Source: Boseongicola sp. (lineage in GTDB: Bacteria; Pseudomonadota; Alphaproteobacteria; Rhodobacterales; Rhodobacteraceae). From it: a stretch of DNA of 36,211 nucleotides. Both the position numbers and the translations under genes were made by a program. Positions 17,799-26,792 of this stretch are shown here, piece by piece (the stretch's first letter is position 1; every line of letters begins with the position of its first letter). Where the stretch lies: assembly GCA_013042105.1 (NCBI GenBank), contig JABDQU010000157.1:1-36211 (forward strand), written 5' to 3'. A model generated the notes under the pieces. That model saw only the letters and a program-made list of their open reading frames with translations, was not told the DNA's origin and searched no databases.

Positions 17799-18747
17799 AG
17801 TCAAGATGCCTCAGCTGGGCATGAACCAGGACAGCGCAGTCATCGTGGCATGGCTGAAGGCGGCGGGTGACAAGGTCACCCGTGGCGAGCCGATTTTCGA
17901 GGTCGAAACCGACAAGGCAACGATGGAGGTCGAAGCGGCGGGTGACGGTTATCTTGCGGGTATTCGCGTCGAGGAAGGGGCGGATATTCCGGTCGGAGAC
18001 GTCATTGCTTTGATCGTTGAGACCGAGGACGCGGTTGCGGAGCATGCGTGTGCGCCTGTGCCTGCATCGGTTGAGGCGACGGAGACTGCCGAGGTTGCAC
18101 CAAACCCTACGCCTGCGCCTGAGACGACGGCCAAGGCCGAGGAGACTGTTGCGCCCGCGCCTGTTGAGGTGCGCGCACCCGCGCCGCCTGCTCTGTCGGG
18201 GCCTATTCTTGCGTCGCCTTTGGCAAAGCGGTTGGCAAAAGAGCGGGGTGTCGATCTGGCGGCTTTGAGGGCCGGTGGTTTGCCCGAGCCGATCCATGCG
18301 GCCGATCTGTCACGGGCTGCAACCGGCGGACAGTCTCAACTCGGCGCGCGGATATCGGGTGACGCGTTGACCGCGCTTCTTCAACGATCGGAAAACGCGG
18401 ATCGCACGGTACTTTTTGCGGCCTTTGCCGCCGGTGCGTGGCGTGACGTGTTTGAGACTGACGACGCGACAATCGCCATTCGTGGCCTGGATGGCGCGAC
18501 GGTTCACTATCCTGCGCATGGCGAGGCTGAAGCTGGCGCGGCGATGTCGCTGGTCGATCTGTGCGACACGCGCCTTCAGGGCTATGCGCCAGCGAGCGGT
18601 GGGATCACGCTTTCGGTCGGGGCGGACACAGACCAGTTCGCACTGACGCTGTCCTTCAACGAGGCGTCTTTGCCGATGGCGCATGCCATCACGCTTCTCG
18701 ACGCAATCGCGGCACGGGTGGAAGACCCGATCCGCCAACTGATCTGA
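17788..18747 (+). CDS. Lipoyl-carrier protein: lipoyl domain, E1/E3-binding domain and a shortened E2-like domain lacking the catalytic His
   Basis: A 319-residue protein. Residues 1-78 are a lipoyl domain with the lipoylation motif VETDKATMEV (Lys43). An Ala/Pro/Glu-rich hinge (about 80-135) leads to a peripheral-subunit-binding domain (ASPLAKRLAKERGVDLAAL). The last 130 residues align with the C-terminal half of an E2 acyltransferase: LTLSFNEASLPMAHAITLLD corresponds, without gaps, to LDLSYDHRVINGADAARFLA in the separate E2 of this operon. The catalytic His is therefore Glu and the Asn is Pro, and the domain is about half the usual 230 residues. It should carry the swinging arm but not catalyse transfer. 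An GGGGGAA site precedes ATG 17788. Confidence 0.85.
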   Translation: MPFEVKMPQLGMNQDSAVIVAWLKAAGDKVTRGEPIFEVETDKATMEVEAAGDGYLAGIRVEEGADIPVGDVIALIVETEDAVAEHACAPVPASVEATETAEVAPNPTPAPETTAKAEETVAPAPVEVRAPAPPALSGPILASPLAKRLAKERGVDLAALRAGGLPEPIHAADLSRAATGGQSQLGARISGDALTALLQRSENADRTVLFAAFAAGAWRDVFETDDATIAIRGLDGATVHYPAHGEAEAGAAMSLVDLCDTRLQGYAPASGGITLSVGADTDQFALTLSFNEASLPMAHAITLLDAIAARVEDPIRQLI

Positions 18748-18754
18748 GAGAGAC

Positions 18755-20191
18755 ATGAAAAACCTTAAAAACCAACTCTATATCGGCGGCGAATGGCGTG
18801 ACGCTTCGGATGGTGGAGCGTTTGACGTTCTCAATCCGGCGGATGAAACGGTCCTTGCCAGTGTTGCATCCGGCACGGTCGATGATGCGATGGCCTGTCT
18901 GGATGCGGCTGAAGCTGCCTTTGGGGGCTGGGCTGCGAAAAGCCCACGCGAACGGGGTGAAATACTGCGCCGGGCGTTTGAGCTCTTCACCGACAAACTG
19001 GACGAGATTGCCCGGCTTATCACGTTGGAGAACGGCAAGGCCGGGTCTGATGCGATGGGCGAGGCCAAGTATGCGGCCGAGTTTTTCCGTTGGTATGCCG
19101 AGGAGGCTGTGCGCTCGGAAGGGTATCTGGGCATGGCGCCTGCGTCGGGTGCGCGGCTGATGGTGCATCAGAAACCGGCGGGGATCGCGGTGTTGGTGAC
19201 GCCGTGGAATTATCCGGCGGCGATGGGCACGCGCAAGATTGGCCCGGCTTTGGCGGCCGGGTGTCCGGTGGTTTTGAAGCCGGCGTCCGAGACGCCTTTG
19301 ACGATGCTTGCGCTGATGCCCATTCTGGAGGAGGCGGGCGTGCCGCCGGGGGTGGTCAACATTCTTCCGTCGCGGTCTTCGGGCGCGGTTGTGGGCGCGA
19401 TGCTGGCGGATGCGCGCGTGCGGGTGGTCAGCTTTACCGGCTCGACCGAGGTCGGGCGCAAGCTGTTGCATGCTGCGGCCGACAACGTGGTCAAACCGGC
19501 GATGGAGCTGGGTGGAAACGCGCCGTTCATTGTTTGCAAAGACGCCGATATCGAGGCGGCCGCGGATGGTTTGATGGTCGCGAAGATGCGCAATCTGGGC
19601 GAGGCCTGCACGGCAGCGAACCGGATTTATGTGCATGAAGAGGTAGAGGCCCCCTTCGTCGAGGCGTTCTGCGCAAAGATGGCGGCGCTGAAGATCGGGA
19701 ACGGTCTTGAAGAAGGCGTCGATGTGGGCGCGCTGGTAAATGCCGAAACCCGCGACAAGGTGGATTTTTTCGTGCGTGATGCGGTCGACAAGGGCGCCAC
19801 GCTTCGCCTTGGCGGGACGCGTCCGAATGGGCCGGGGTATTTCTATCCGCCTACGGTTTTGACTGCTGTGCCGGACGATGCCGCCTGTCTGCGTGACGAG
19901 ATTTTCGGGCCGGTTGCGGCGTTGCAGACCTTCCGCGACGAAGACGAGGTTATCGCGCGGGCCAATGACACGGAATACGGTCTGGTCGCTTACCTTTATA
20001 CCGCCGACATGGCGCGTGGCATGGCACTTTCGGAACGGCTTGAGTTTGGCATGGTTGGATTGAACCGGGGTCTTGTGTCCGATCCGGCGGCGCCATTTGG
20101 TGGTGTGAAGCAATCCGGTCTGGGCCGTGAAGGTGGCAAGGAGGGGCTGCTGGAGTTTCAGGAAACCCAATACATTTCGACCGCGTGGTAG
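18755..20191 (+). CDS. NAD(P)-dependent aldehyde dehydrogenase (succinate-semialdehyde dehydrogenase-like)
   Basis: A 478-residue ALDH-superfamily enzyme. The oxyanion Asn is in TPWNYP (N152), the general-base Glu in MELGGNAPF (E251), and the nucleophilic Cys in GEACTAANRIYV (C285); FTGSTEVGRKL is the cofactor loop. The sequence GEACTAANR and the tail PFGGVKQSGLGREGGKEG are typical of the succinate-semialdehyde/GabD group, although that group also oxidises glutarate semialdehyde, glycolaldehyde and others. Inserted between the two E2-related genes, it probably oxidises the aldehyde released in the same pathway. Only 7 bp separate it from the lipoyl-protein gene. There is no gabT or other GABA gene nearby, so a role in GABA breakdown is not supported. 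Confidence 0.92.
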   Translation: MKNLKNQLYIGGEWRDASDGGAFDVLNPADETVLASVASGTVDDAMACLDAAEAAFGGWAAKSPRERGEILRRAFELFTDKLDEIARLITLENGKAGSDAMGEAKYAAEFFRWYAEEAVRSEGYLGMAPASGARLMVHQKPAGIAVLVTPWNYPAAMGTRKIGPALAAGCPVVLKPASETPLTMLALMPILEEAGVPPGVVNILPSRSSGAVVGAMLADARVRVVSFTGSTEVGRKLLHAAADNVVKPAMELGGNAPFIVCKDADIEAAADGLMVAKMRNLGEACTAANRIYVHEEVEAPFVEAFCAKMAALKIGNGLEEGVDVGALVNAETRDKVDFFVRDAVDKGATLRLGGTRPNGPGYFYPPTVLTAVPDDAACLRDEIFGPVAALQTFRDEDEVIARANDTEYGLVAYLYTADMARGMALSERLEFGMVGLNRGLVSDPAAPFGGVKQSGLGREGGKEGLLEFQETQYISTAW

Positions 20192-20193
20192 CG

Positions 20194-21072
20194 ATGTCTG
20201 CGATTGCCAGCCCTTCTGTGCGTAAACTGGCTGCGGATCGCGGTGTGGATATCGATGCGCTGGCAGCAGAGCTTGGTCGCGAGACGATCGCGCGTGAGGA
20301 TGTGCTGGGGCAGACCGCGCCGCGTCGGGCGGCGGCGGGTGCGTCTTCGGGGTATTGGGACGTGGATCATGGCGAATGGGGCCCTGTGACGGTCGAGCCA
20401 TTGACCCGAATTGCAAAGGTCGCTTCGGCAAACCTGACGGCGGCTCAGCAGATGATCCCCGCCGTGACCCATCACGACAGCGCGGATGTTTCGCGCCTTG
20501 AGGCAACTCGAAAAGCGCTGAAAGCAGACGGCAACAGCGTGACGGCCTTGTCGTTTCACGTGGCTGTTCTGGCGCGGTGTCTGAGGGAGTTCCCGCGGTT
20601 TAATGCGTCCTTGTCGCCGGATGGTCAGTCCCTGATCCTGAAGGGGTATGTTCACATTGGCATTGCGGTCGACACGCCGCACGGGCTGGCTGTGCCGGTA
20701 CTTCGTGACGTCGAACACATGCGTTTGTCCCAAATTGGGGCAGCAATCCGGGAGCTTGCGGGGCGCGCGCGTGATCGCAAGCTGAGGGGGCATGAAATGG
20801 GTGGGGCGTCGATGACGATCACCAATCTTGGCGGCATCGGTGGCGAGGCGTTCACACCCATCGTCAACCCGCCTGAAGTCGCCATTCTGGGGATTACCCG
20901 AACCGACATCCGACCGGTCTGGGACGGCACCGCGTTTGTTCCGGTGCCGATGACGCCGCTTGATTTGTCTTATGACCATCGCGTCATCAATGGCGCTGAT
21001 GCAGCACGGTTCCTTGCGCGCTATTGTGCGCTTCTGGCGCAGCCGGACGATCTGTTGATCGCTGAAATCTGA
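20194..21072 (+). CDS. 2-oxo acid dehydrogenase E2 acyltransferase, catalytic type without a lipoyl domain
   Basis: A 292-residue protein that begins directly with a peripheral-subunit-binding domain (ASPSVRKLAADRGVDIDALAA) and continues into a complete catalytic domain (VTVEPLTRIAKVASANLTAAQQMIPAVTHH, DTPHGLAVPVLRDVE, SMTITNLGGIGGEAFTPIVNPPEVAILG, SYDHRVING). The active-site His is H262 with N266; the Asn instead of Asp also occurs in the Azotobacter vinelandii pyruvate-dehydrogenase E2. No lipoyl domain is present upstream or in another frame, so it must be served by the lipoyl protein two genes earlier. The ORF track starts at GTG 20185; ATG 20194, just after the ALDH stop, seems more likely. 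Last gene of the enzyme operon. No E3 gene is in the window, so a shared dihydrolipoyl dehydrogenase is implied. Confidence 0.92.
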   Translation: MSAIASPSVRKLAADRGVDIDALAAELGRETIAREDVLGQTAPRRAAAGASSGYWDVDHGEWGPVTVEPLTRIAKVASANLTAAQQMIPAVTHHDSADVSRLEATRKALKADGNSVTALSFHVAVLARCLREFPRFNASLSPDGQSLILKGYVHIGIAVDTPHGLAVPVLRDVEHMRLSQIGAAIRELAGRARDRKLRGHEMGGASMTITNLGGIGGEAFTPIVNPPEVAILGITRTDIRPVWDGTAFVPVPMTPLDLSYDHRVINGADAARFLARYCALLAQPDDLLIAEI

Positions 21073-21315
21073 AGCTGGCGGTTCAGGGGCGCCTGCCAAG
21101 CTGCTTAAAGGAGCATCTTGGCGGTTGGTATGCCCGGACGTTTGGATTTTTAATTTCAATGGATGCATGGGCCGGCGGGTGCCTGCAATTGATATGCCTC
21201 AAGGCGGCACGCGGCTTTTCAGACCAGACAGGACTATGACGTGTGCCTGACGCTTCTGACTACTGGAGCGATTCTTGCGGTGCGCGTTCTTGCTCAGTCT
21301 TTGGGGGGAAAGTCT

Positions 21316-22890
21316 GTGAGAGTTAAAGAATATCTTAAAATTGAGAGCGCCACTGACCTTAGTCGTTCCGAAGTCGGGCGACTGGGAACCGCAGTCTTAT
21401 TTGTCGTCGCGGTCATCATCTACACTGGTTCGACATTTGCGCATGTCGACCAGCTTTTCCTGTTGATCGCGGCAGCCGTCATCGGCGCATACATGGCGAT
21501 GAATATCGGCGCCAACGATGTCGCCAACAATGTCGGCCCGGCTGTTGGCTCGTATGCGTTGACGCTGACGGGGGCGATTGTGATCGCTGCCATTTTCGAA
21601 GCGGCAGGCGCCATCATCGCGGGCGGGGACGTGGTCTCTACGGTGAAGAAGGGCATCATTGATCCGGCGGACGTTGCGGATCCGAATGTGTTTATCTGGG
21701 TGATGATGGGGGCGCTGATTGGTGCGGCCTTGTGGCTGAACGCCGCGACGTGGCTGGGGGCACCGGTTTCGACGACGCATTCGATTGTCGGCGGTGTGAT
21801 GGGGGCCGGTATTGCGGCGGCAGGCTGGGACATTGTGAACTGGGCGGCGATGGCCAAGATCGCCGCGAGTTGGGTCATTTCGCCTTTGACGGGCGGAATT
21901 ATTGCGGCGACGTTTCTGTTCGTTCTGAAGAAGACGATATTCTTCAAGCCCGACCCGGTGGAATGTGCGCGCAAGGTCGTGCCCTTCATGATTGGCATTA
22001 TGACATGGGCCTTCACGACGTATATTGCGCTTAAGGGGATCAAGAAGCTTGTCGAGATCGATTTTCTCGTCGCGTTGCTTCTTGGGCTGGTTGCGGGTCT
22101 GGCGATCATCGTGATTGTCCGCCCCGCGATTAACAGGGCGGCCCCAACGCTTGAAAACAGTCGGGCAGGGGTGAACAAGCTGTTCACGGTTCCGCTGATC
22201 ATTTCTGCGGCCTTGTTGAGTTTTGCGCACGGGGCGAACGATGTGGCCAACGCTGTCGGCCCATTGGCAGGAGTTGTCGATGCGCTGACCCATGCCGAGG
22301 GAGGCAGTTCGAAGGTGGCGATCCCCTTGTGGGTGATGGTGATCGGGGCTTTGGGGATATCGGTGGGACTTGCGTTGTTCGGCCCCAAGCTGATCAGGAC
22401 CGTGGGGTCCGAGATCACCGAGCTTGATCGTAGCCGAGCCTTCTGCATTGCGCTGGCCGCGGCTATCACGGTGATCATTGCAAGCCAGTTGGGCATGCCG
22501 ATCAGTTCGACACATGTGGCGCTGGGCGCCGTGTTCGGTGTGGGCTTTCTACGTGAGTTTCTGGAAACCCGGCTGGGCAAGGTGATCGAAGATGTCCTTG
22601 GTCAGCATCAGGGCGATCCGGATTTCGCGCTGACCGAGCAGGTTTTGTTCACCTTTCAGAATGCGCCACCCGAGGACAAGCAGCGCATTCTGGACGAGTT
22701 GAAGAAGATGGGGTCTGAGGCGGTGATCAGCGCGGCGCAACGCAGAGAACTGCAAAAGGCGTTGAAGCGACAGTTGGTGCATCGCTCTTCGCTGTTCAAA
22801 ATCGTGTCGGCGTGGATCATTACGGTGCCTGTTTCGGGGGTTCTGGCGGCGCTGTTCTACTTCGTTCTGCGCGGGATGCTGTTGCCGTAG
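21316..22890 (+). CDS. Inorganic phosphate transporter, PiT family
   Basis: A 524-residue membrane protein with the duplicated PiT signature: GANDVANNVGP near residue 65 and GANDVANAVGP in the second half, each within a repeat of hydrophobic segments, plus paired GAPVSTTHSI and GMPISSTHVA loops. PiT proteins move metal-phosphate or phosphate with H+ or Na+. There is an extra hydrophilic segment before the last membrane helix (LGQHQGDPDFALTEQVLF to about VHRSSLFK), longer than in short bacterial PiT proteins. The ORF track starts at 21241, but GTG 21316 has a GGGGGGAAAG site and gives a cleaner N-terminus. Seven bases separate it from the second phosphate-transport gene. Confidence 0.92.
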   Translation: MRVKEYLKIESATDLSRSEVGRLGTAVLFVVAVIIYTGSTFAHVDQLFLLIAAAVIGAYMAMNIGANDVANNVGPAVGSYALTLTGAIVIAAIFEAAGAIIAGGDVVSTVKKGIIDPADVADPNVFIWVMMGALIGAALWLNAATWLGAPVSTTHSIVGGVMGAGIAAAGWDIVNWAAMAKIAASWVISPLTGGIIAATFLFVLKKTIFFKPDPVECARKVVPFMIGIMTWAFTTYIALKGIKKLVEIDFLVALLLGLVAGLAIIVIVRPAINRAAPTLENSRAGVNKLFTVPLIISAALLSFAHGANDVANAVGPLAGVVDALTHAEGGSSKVAIPLWVMVIGALGISVGLALFGPKLIRTVGSEITELDRSRAFCIALAAAITVIIASQLGMPISSTHVALGAVFGVGFLREFLETRLGKVIEDVLGQHQGDPDFALTEQVLFTFQNAPPEDKQRILDELKKMGSEAVISAAQRRELQKALKRQLVHRSSLFKIVSAWIITVPVSGVLAALFYFVLRGMLLP

Positions 22891-22897
22891 GCGCGTT

Positions 22898-24739
22898 ATG
22901 TCACGTTTGATGAACAAACTTCTGCTGCCGGTCATCCTGCTGGTTTTGAGCCTGGGGTTCTGGGCGAGCAGCGACTTTCAGGAAATCGCCGCCGGGGTTG
23001 CGATCTTTCTGTTCGGGATGCTGATGCTGGAGGATGGTTTCCGATCGTTCAGCGGTGGTTTTCTGGAACGGACGCTGGAGAAGGTGACGGATTCAGTGCC
23101 GAAGTCTCTGGGCTTTGGCGTCATTACGACCACGATCATGCAGTCCAGTTCGCTGGTCTCGATCATCACCATCTCGTTTTTGTCGGCGGGGCTGATTTCG
23201 CTGATTGCTGGTGTGGGGATCATTTTTGGTGCGAACATCGGCACGACGACGGGTGCATGGCTGGTCGCAGGGTTTGGGTTGAAGGTGAATATTTCCGCCT
23301 TCGCGCTGCCTATGCTGGCGATTGCGATCGTGCTGGTGTTTCAAAAGAACAAATACTGGCGCGGAGCCGGGCTGGTGCTGGCGGGGCTTGGATTTTTGTT
23401 CCTTGGCATTCACCACATGAAGGAGGGGTTTGAGGCCTTCAAGGATCAGTTCGATCTGACCCGATTTGCTCTGACCGGGCTAGTGGGGCTATTGGTTTAC
23501 ACTCTGGTCGGCACGGCGGCGACGGTTGTGATGCAGTCGAGCCATGCCACGATGACCCTGATCATTACTGCGCTGGCCGCTGGTCAGATTTCCTATGAGA
23601 ACGCATTGGCGCTGGCGATTGGCGCGAATATCGGCACGACGATCACGGCAATCATCGGGTCTTTGACGGCTAATTTTCAAGGAAGGCGTTTGGCGCTGGC
23701 GCATTTGGTGTTCAATGTCACGACGGCTGGCGTTGCCTTGATCTTTATCACGCCGATCCGCATGGCCGTCGATGTGATATCGTCGGGCGTCGGTATTCCC
23801 GACGATGACTTCACGCTGAAGCTGGCGGTATTTCATACGATTTTCAACACGCTTGGTGTTGTCATCATGCTGCCGTTTCTAAAGCGGCTGATCGGATTTC
23901 TGGAACGCAGGATCGCGCAGCCCGAGGAGGATTTGAGCAAGCCGAAGTACCTGTCCGAAGCGGTCGACGCGTTTCCGCAAACAAGCGAATATGCGATGCG
24001 GCGTGAGGTGAAGCATCTTTATGACAATGCCGTTGAGTTGATTTTGCACGGGCTTAATCTGCATCGTCACGAGATCTTTGACTCGAAAGATATCGCGGCG
24101 ACAGTGGCGACAAGCCGCGCGCCGGTCGAATTTGACATCGATGAGCGATACGAGGCGCGGGTTAAGACGCTTTACTCAGCGATCATCGAGTTCTCAACGC
24201 GCGTGGGGGCGAAAGACATGCCCGAGGACGTTGCACAAGGCATATATTCATTGCGAGATGTGTCGGAAGAGATCGTGCAGGCTGTCAAAGCGATCAAGCA
24301 TCTGAGGCGCAACGCAACGCGCTATACGCAACGGGATCAGGGGACGATCACCGCGCTTTATGATCAACTTCGCACCGAGATTGCGCGTATTCTGGTTGAG
24401 ATCCGAAAGCTTGAGCTTGCCGATCCGGATGACCGTTCCAGTCTGTGGCTGGATGAGGAGCGTATTCAGGTCGAGAGCGATGCGAAGGACACGAACAACC
24501 GGATCGAGGTCCTGATCCGAAACCGCAAGCTTGATGCGACGAAAGCCACTTCGTTCCTGAACGATTCAAGCTATGCATATTCCGCAATGCGTAACCTTCT
24601 TGCCGCCGCGCGGGCGTATTACATCGAAACCGAAGATGCGATGGCAGAGGTCGAGCGCATTCTTGCGCTGGAGGACGAGGAACTGGCCGATGTCGTGCCC
24701 GGCGCCGGGTTGGAAACCGAAGGCGGACGTGCACGATGA
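22898..24739 (+). CDS. Na/Pi-cotransporter family protein with C-terminal PhoU-like domain
   Basis: A 613-residue protein. The N-terminal 330 residues hold two Na/Pi-cotransporter repeats, each with the diagnostic QSS motif (TIMQSSSLVSI near 80-90 and VVMQSSHATMT near 210), paired with GANIGTTTGAW and GANIGTTITAI. After about residue 350 the protein is soluble and helical (HLYDNAVELILHGLNLHRHE, VSEEIVQAVKAIKHLRR), as in PhoU-like tails. Family members take up phosphate with Na+ or act in phosphate-related regulation. It lies 7 bp after the PiT gene, an unusual tandem of two unrelated phosphate carriers. An alternative start at Met5 is possible because neither has a strong ribosome-binding site. 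Confidence 0.9.
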   Translation: MSRLMNKLLLPVILLVLSLGFWASSDFQEIAAGVAIFLFGMLMLEDGFRSFSGGFLERTLEKVTDSVPKSLGFGVITTTIMQSSSLVSIITISFLSAGLISLIAGVGIIFGANIGTTTGAWLVAGFGLKVNISAFALPMLAIAIVLVFQKNKYWRGAGLVLAGLGFLFLGIHHMKEGFEAFKDQFDLTRFALTGLVGLLVYTLVGTAATVVMQSSHATMTLIITALAAGQISYENALALAIGANIGTTITAIIGSLTANFQGRRLALAHLVFNVTTAGVALIFITPIRMAVDVISSGVGIPDDDFTLKLAVFHTIFNTLGVVIMLPFLKRLIGFLERRIAQPEEDLSKPKYLSEAVDAFPQTSEYAMRREVKHLYDNAVELILHGLNLHRHEIFDSKDIAATVATSRAPVEFDIDERYEARVKTLYSAIIEFSTRVGAKDMPEDVAQGIYSLRDVSEEIVQAVKAIKHLRRNATRYTQRDQGTITALYDQLRTEIARILVEIRKLELADPDDRSSLWLDEERIQVESDAKDTNNRIEVLIRNRKLDATKATSFLNDSSYAYSAMRNLLAAARAYYIETEDAMAEVERILALEDEELADVVPGAGLETEGGRAR

Positions 24740-24808
24740 TCGGTGGCACATGCGAAGCTGATTTGCATTTTTTGCGACCTTCGGGATCGCCATGCACAGG
24801 GGATTTAA

Positions 24809-25063
24809 ATGGGACTTGAACACGCGATCGAGAAGCTCGACAAGTATTTCAAACGCCTTGAAAAGGGCAAAGCCCGGAAGATCAAACCAGACCATGTCGA
24901 GAAGGTTCTGCGCAAACTGGAGGCGCGGGAGAAAGAGCTTCAAAGCGATCTGGAAGACACCGAAAAGGCAGATAAGAAGCGCCGATTGGCAAAGAAACTT
25001 GAACTGGTGCGCGAGCAACAGGCGCGGGCACGCTGGCTTCGCGAAAAGATCAGCGACATCTAG
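24809..25063 (+). CDS. Small coiled-coil protein, function unknown
   Basis: An 84-residue, highly charged and almost wholly helical protein (LEKVLRKLEAREKELQSDLEDT-like heptads are visible; no Cys, no membrane segment). ATG 24809 follows AGGGGA at a suitable distance, so I regard it as real despite its size. It lies 69 bp after the Na/Pi-cotransporter gene on the same strand and converges with the BCCT gene 27 bp further on. I do not recognise a named family. A structural or regulatory partner of the phosphate transporter is possible from position alone. Confidence 0.75.
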   Translation: MGLEHAIEKLDKYFKRLEKGKARKIKPDHVEKVLRKLEAREKELQSDLEDTEKADKKRRLAKKLELVREQQARARWLREKISDI

Positions 25064-25090
25064 TGGCCCGCTTTGGCGTCGTCTCGGCTG

Positions 25091-26716
25091 TCAGCGTTCC
25101 AATAGCGGCGGCACTGTATTCCAAAACAACATGCGCGCCACGGACAGCGCCATAAGAGCCATGATCACGGAAAAAGGAACCGCGCCTACGATCATGACGT
25201 CCCGGATTGATGCGACACCGTTCACCGACATAACGGCGCCGGTAATCGCGGCGATCACGACGGCCCAGGTCATCGAATGAAGCGGTGTTTCTGCATGTGC
25301 GCTGCCCGCCGCGCCAATTGATTTGATCGCGATGATGGCGGCGGTCGAAGAAGCGATGATCAAGATCAGAAACAGCAGTGCCAGAGCCGCCTTGATCAGC
25401 ATTGCGGGCCCGGGCGAGAGCATAAGGTCTACGGTTTCATAAATGCGATTGGCGTGGGCGGCGTTGGTGATGCGTCCTTCTGCAACACCGTTCAATTCAA
25501 ACAAGAGCGCCGTGCCACCGGTCGCTGAAAACCAGATGAAGCACATGGCTGTTGGGCCAAGCATCGCGCCGAGGATGAACTCTCGCAGTGTGCGACCTCT
25601 TGAAATGCGCGCCAGAAACAGGCCGACGAAAGGCGCGAAGGCGATCCACCACGCCCAGTAGAAGATCGTCCACTGACCTTGCCAGTCACGTTGACCGACC
25701 ACCTCGCCGAAGCCGTTGGGTGTATAGAGCGTTGTGATCTGCGCGGGCAAGGTCGCGAGATAGCGGAGCGTGCCATCAACAAATATGGAAAAGACGCGCG
25801 CACCGGTGCCGTAGAGCACAAAGACGACCAGCACTCCGAACGCCAGAAGAATACCGATCTGTGAGACCCATTTCACACCGCGATCCACACCCGAAACGAT
25901 GGACGCGATTGCCACGGAGATCGCAACGACAAGCGCGGTCAAAAGCGCAGTCAACGGTGGGTCGCCTGCATGATCTGCGAAGAAGGGCGAGCCGGTGAGC
26001 GCCGATAATCCGGAACAGATCTGCTCGAGTCCCAGCACGATTGTTGTCGTGATCCCGGCAATGATTGCAAGGATCGCGGTTGTGTCGATCAGGTGTCCGA
26101 GCGGTCCTTCCAGCCTCTGGCCGAAGATTGGCGCGAGGGCGGATCGGATGGTCATTGGTTGACCATGGCGATGACAGGCCAAACCCAGCGCCATGCCGAT
26201 GATGGCATAGCAGCCCCATGCGGAGAGGCCCCAGTGCAGGAAGACGAAGCGCATTGAAGAGGCCACGCCCTCGGCTGAGCCAGCCACGACGCGGCCTTCG
26301 AGAATGTCCGGATTGGTTGCGAAATGAGAGATCGGCTCGCTGACCGAAAACACCAGAATTCCGACGCCGATGCCTGCGCAGAACATCATGCACAACCAGT
26401 CTTTTGTGCTGTGGTCGGGGATTGACTCATCGCGTCCGAGTTTGATCCGGCCTGAGGCGGGCAACACCACGATCAGCAGGCAAAAGCCGACAAAGGCCGC
26501 CATAAGGTAGACATACCACCCGGCGAAGGTTGTCAGCGTGAATTGCTTCAGCTCGCCAAGTGCATGTGCTGACGCATCCGGCCACGCCAGCAAGAGTGTA
26601 ACGATGAGTGCGATCAGAAATTTTGCCGACATTGATACGATCGGGTTGAACCCTTCGTAGAAGCCTGCCGATACCGTGCGGATGTTCAGCGGCGCTGCCT
26701 CATATCGACTGTCCAT
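25091..26716 (-). CDS. BCCT-family transporter (betaine/choline/carnitine type)
   Basis: A 541-residue, twelve-segment membrane protein. The family signature is WTIFYWAWWIAFAPFVGLFLARISRGRTLREF, with the Trp cluster that binds the quaternary ammonium group. The glycine-rich stretch CAGIGVGILVFSVSEP corresponds to the GMG region of Na+- or H+-coupled members such as BetP and BetT and differs from the exchanger CaiT. Tails are short, with no long C-terminal osmosensing extension. Likely substrates are choline, glycine betaine, DMSP or similar. The ORF track starts at 26914; ATG 26716 (MDSRYEAAP) with a CAGGGG site is preferred because the extension overlaps the upstream regulator gene. It lies 76 bp downstream of that regulator gene. 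Confidence 0.92.
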   Translation of the reverse strand: MDSRYEAAPLNIRTVSAGFYEGFNPIVSMSAKFLIALIVTLLLAWPDASAHALGELKQFTLTTFAGWYVYLMAAFVGFCLLIVVLPASGRIKLGRDESIPDHSTKDWLCMMFCAGIGVGILVFSVSEPISHFATNPDILEGRVVAGSAEGVASSMRFVFLHWGLSAWGCYAIIGMALGLACHRHGQPMTIRSALAPIFGQRLEGPLGHLIDTTAILAIIAGITTTIVLGLEQICSGLSALTGSPFFADHAGDPPLTALLTALVVAISVAIASIVSGVDRGVKWVSQIGILLAFGVLVVFVLYGTGARVFSIFVDGTLRYLATLPAQITTLYTPNGFGEVVGQRDWQGQWTIFYWAWWIAFAPFVGLFLARISRGRTLREFILGAMLGPTAMCFIWFSATGGTALLFELNGVAEGRITNAAHANRIYETVDLMLSPGPAMLIKAALALLFLILIIASSTAAIIAIKSIGAAGSAHAETPLHSMTWAVVIAAITGAVMSVNGVASIRDVMIVGAVPFSVIMALMALSVARMLFWNTVPPLLER

Positions 26717-26792
26717 GTGGTTACCCCTGATTGACGTAGGGGCAAACTCGGCCTGGATTGTTGCACAATTGTTTGAGCGTATTGAGATTTGC

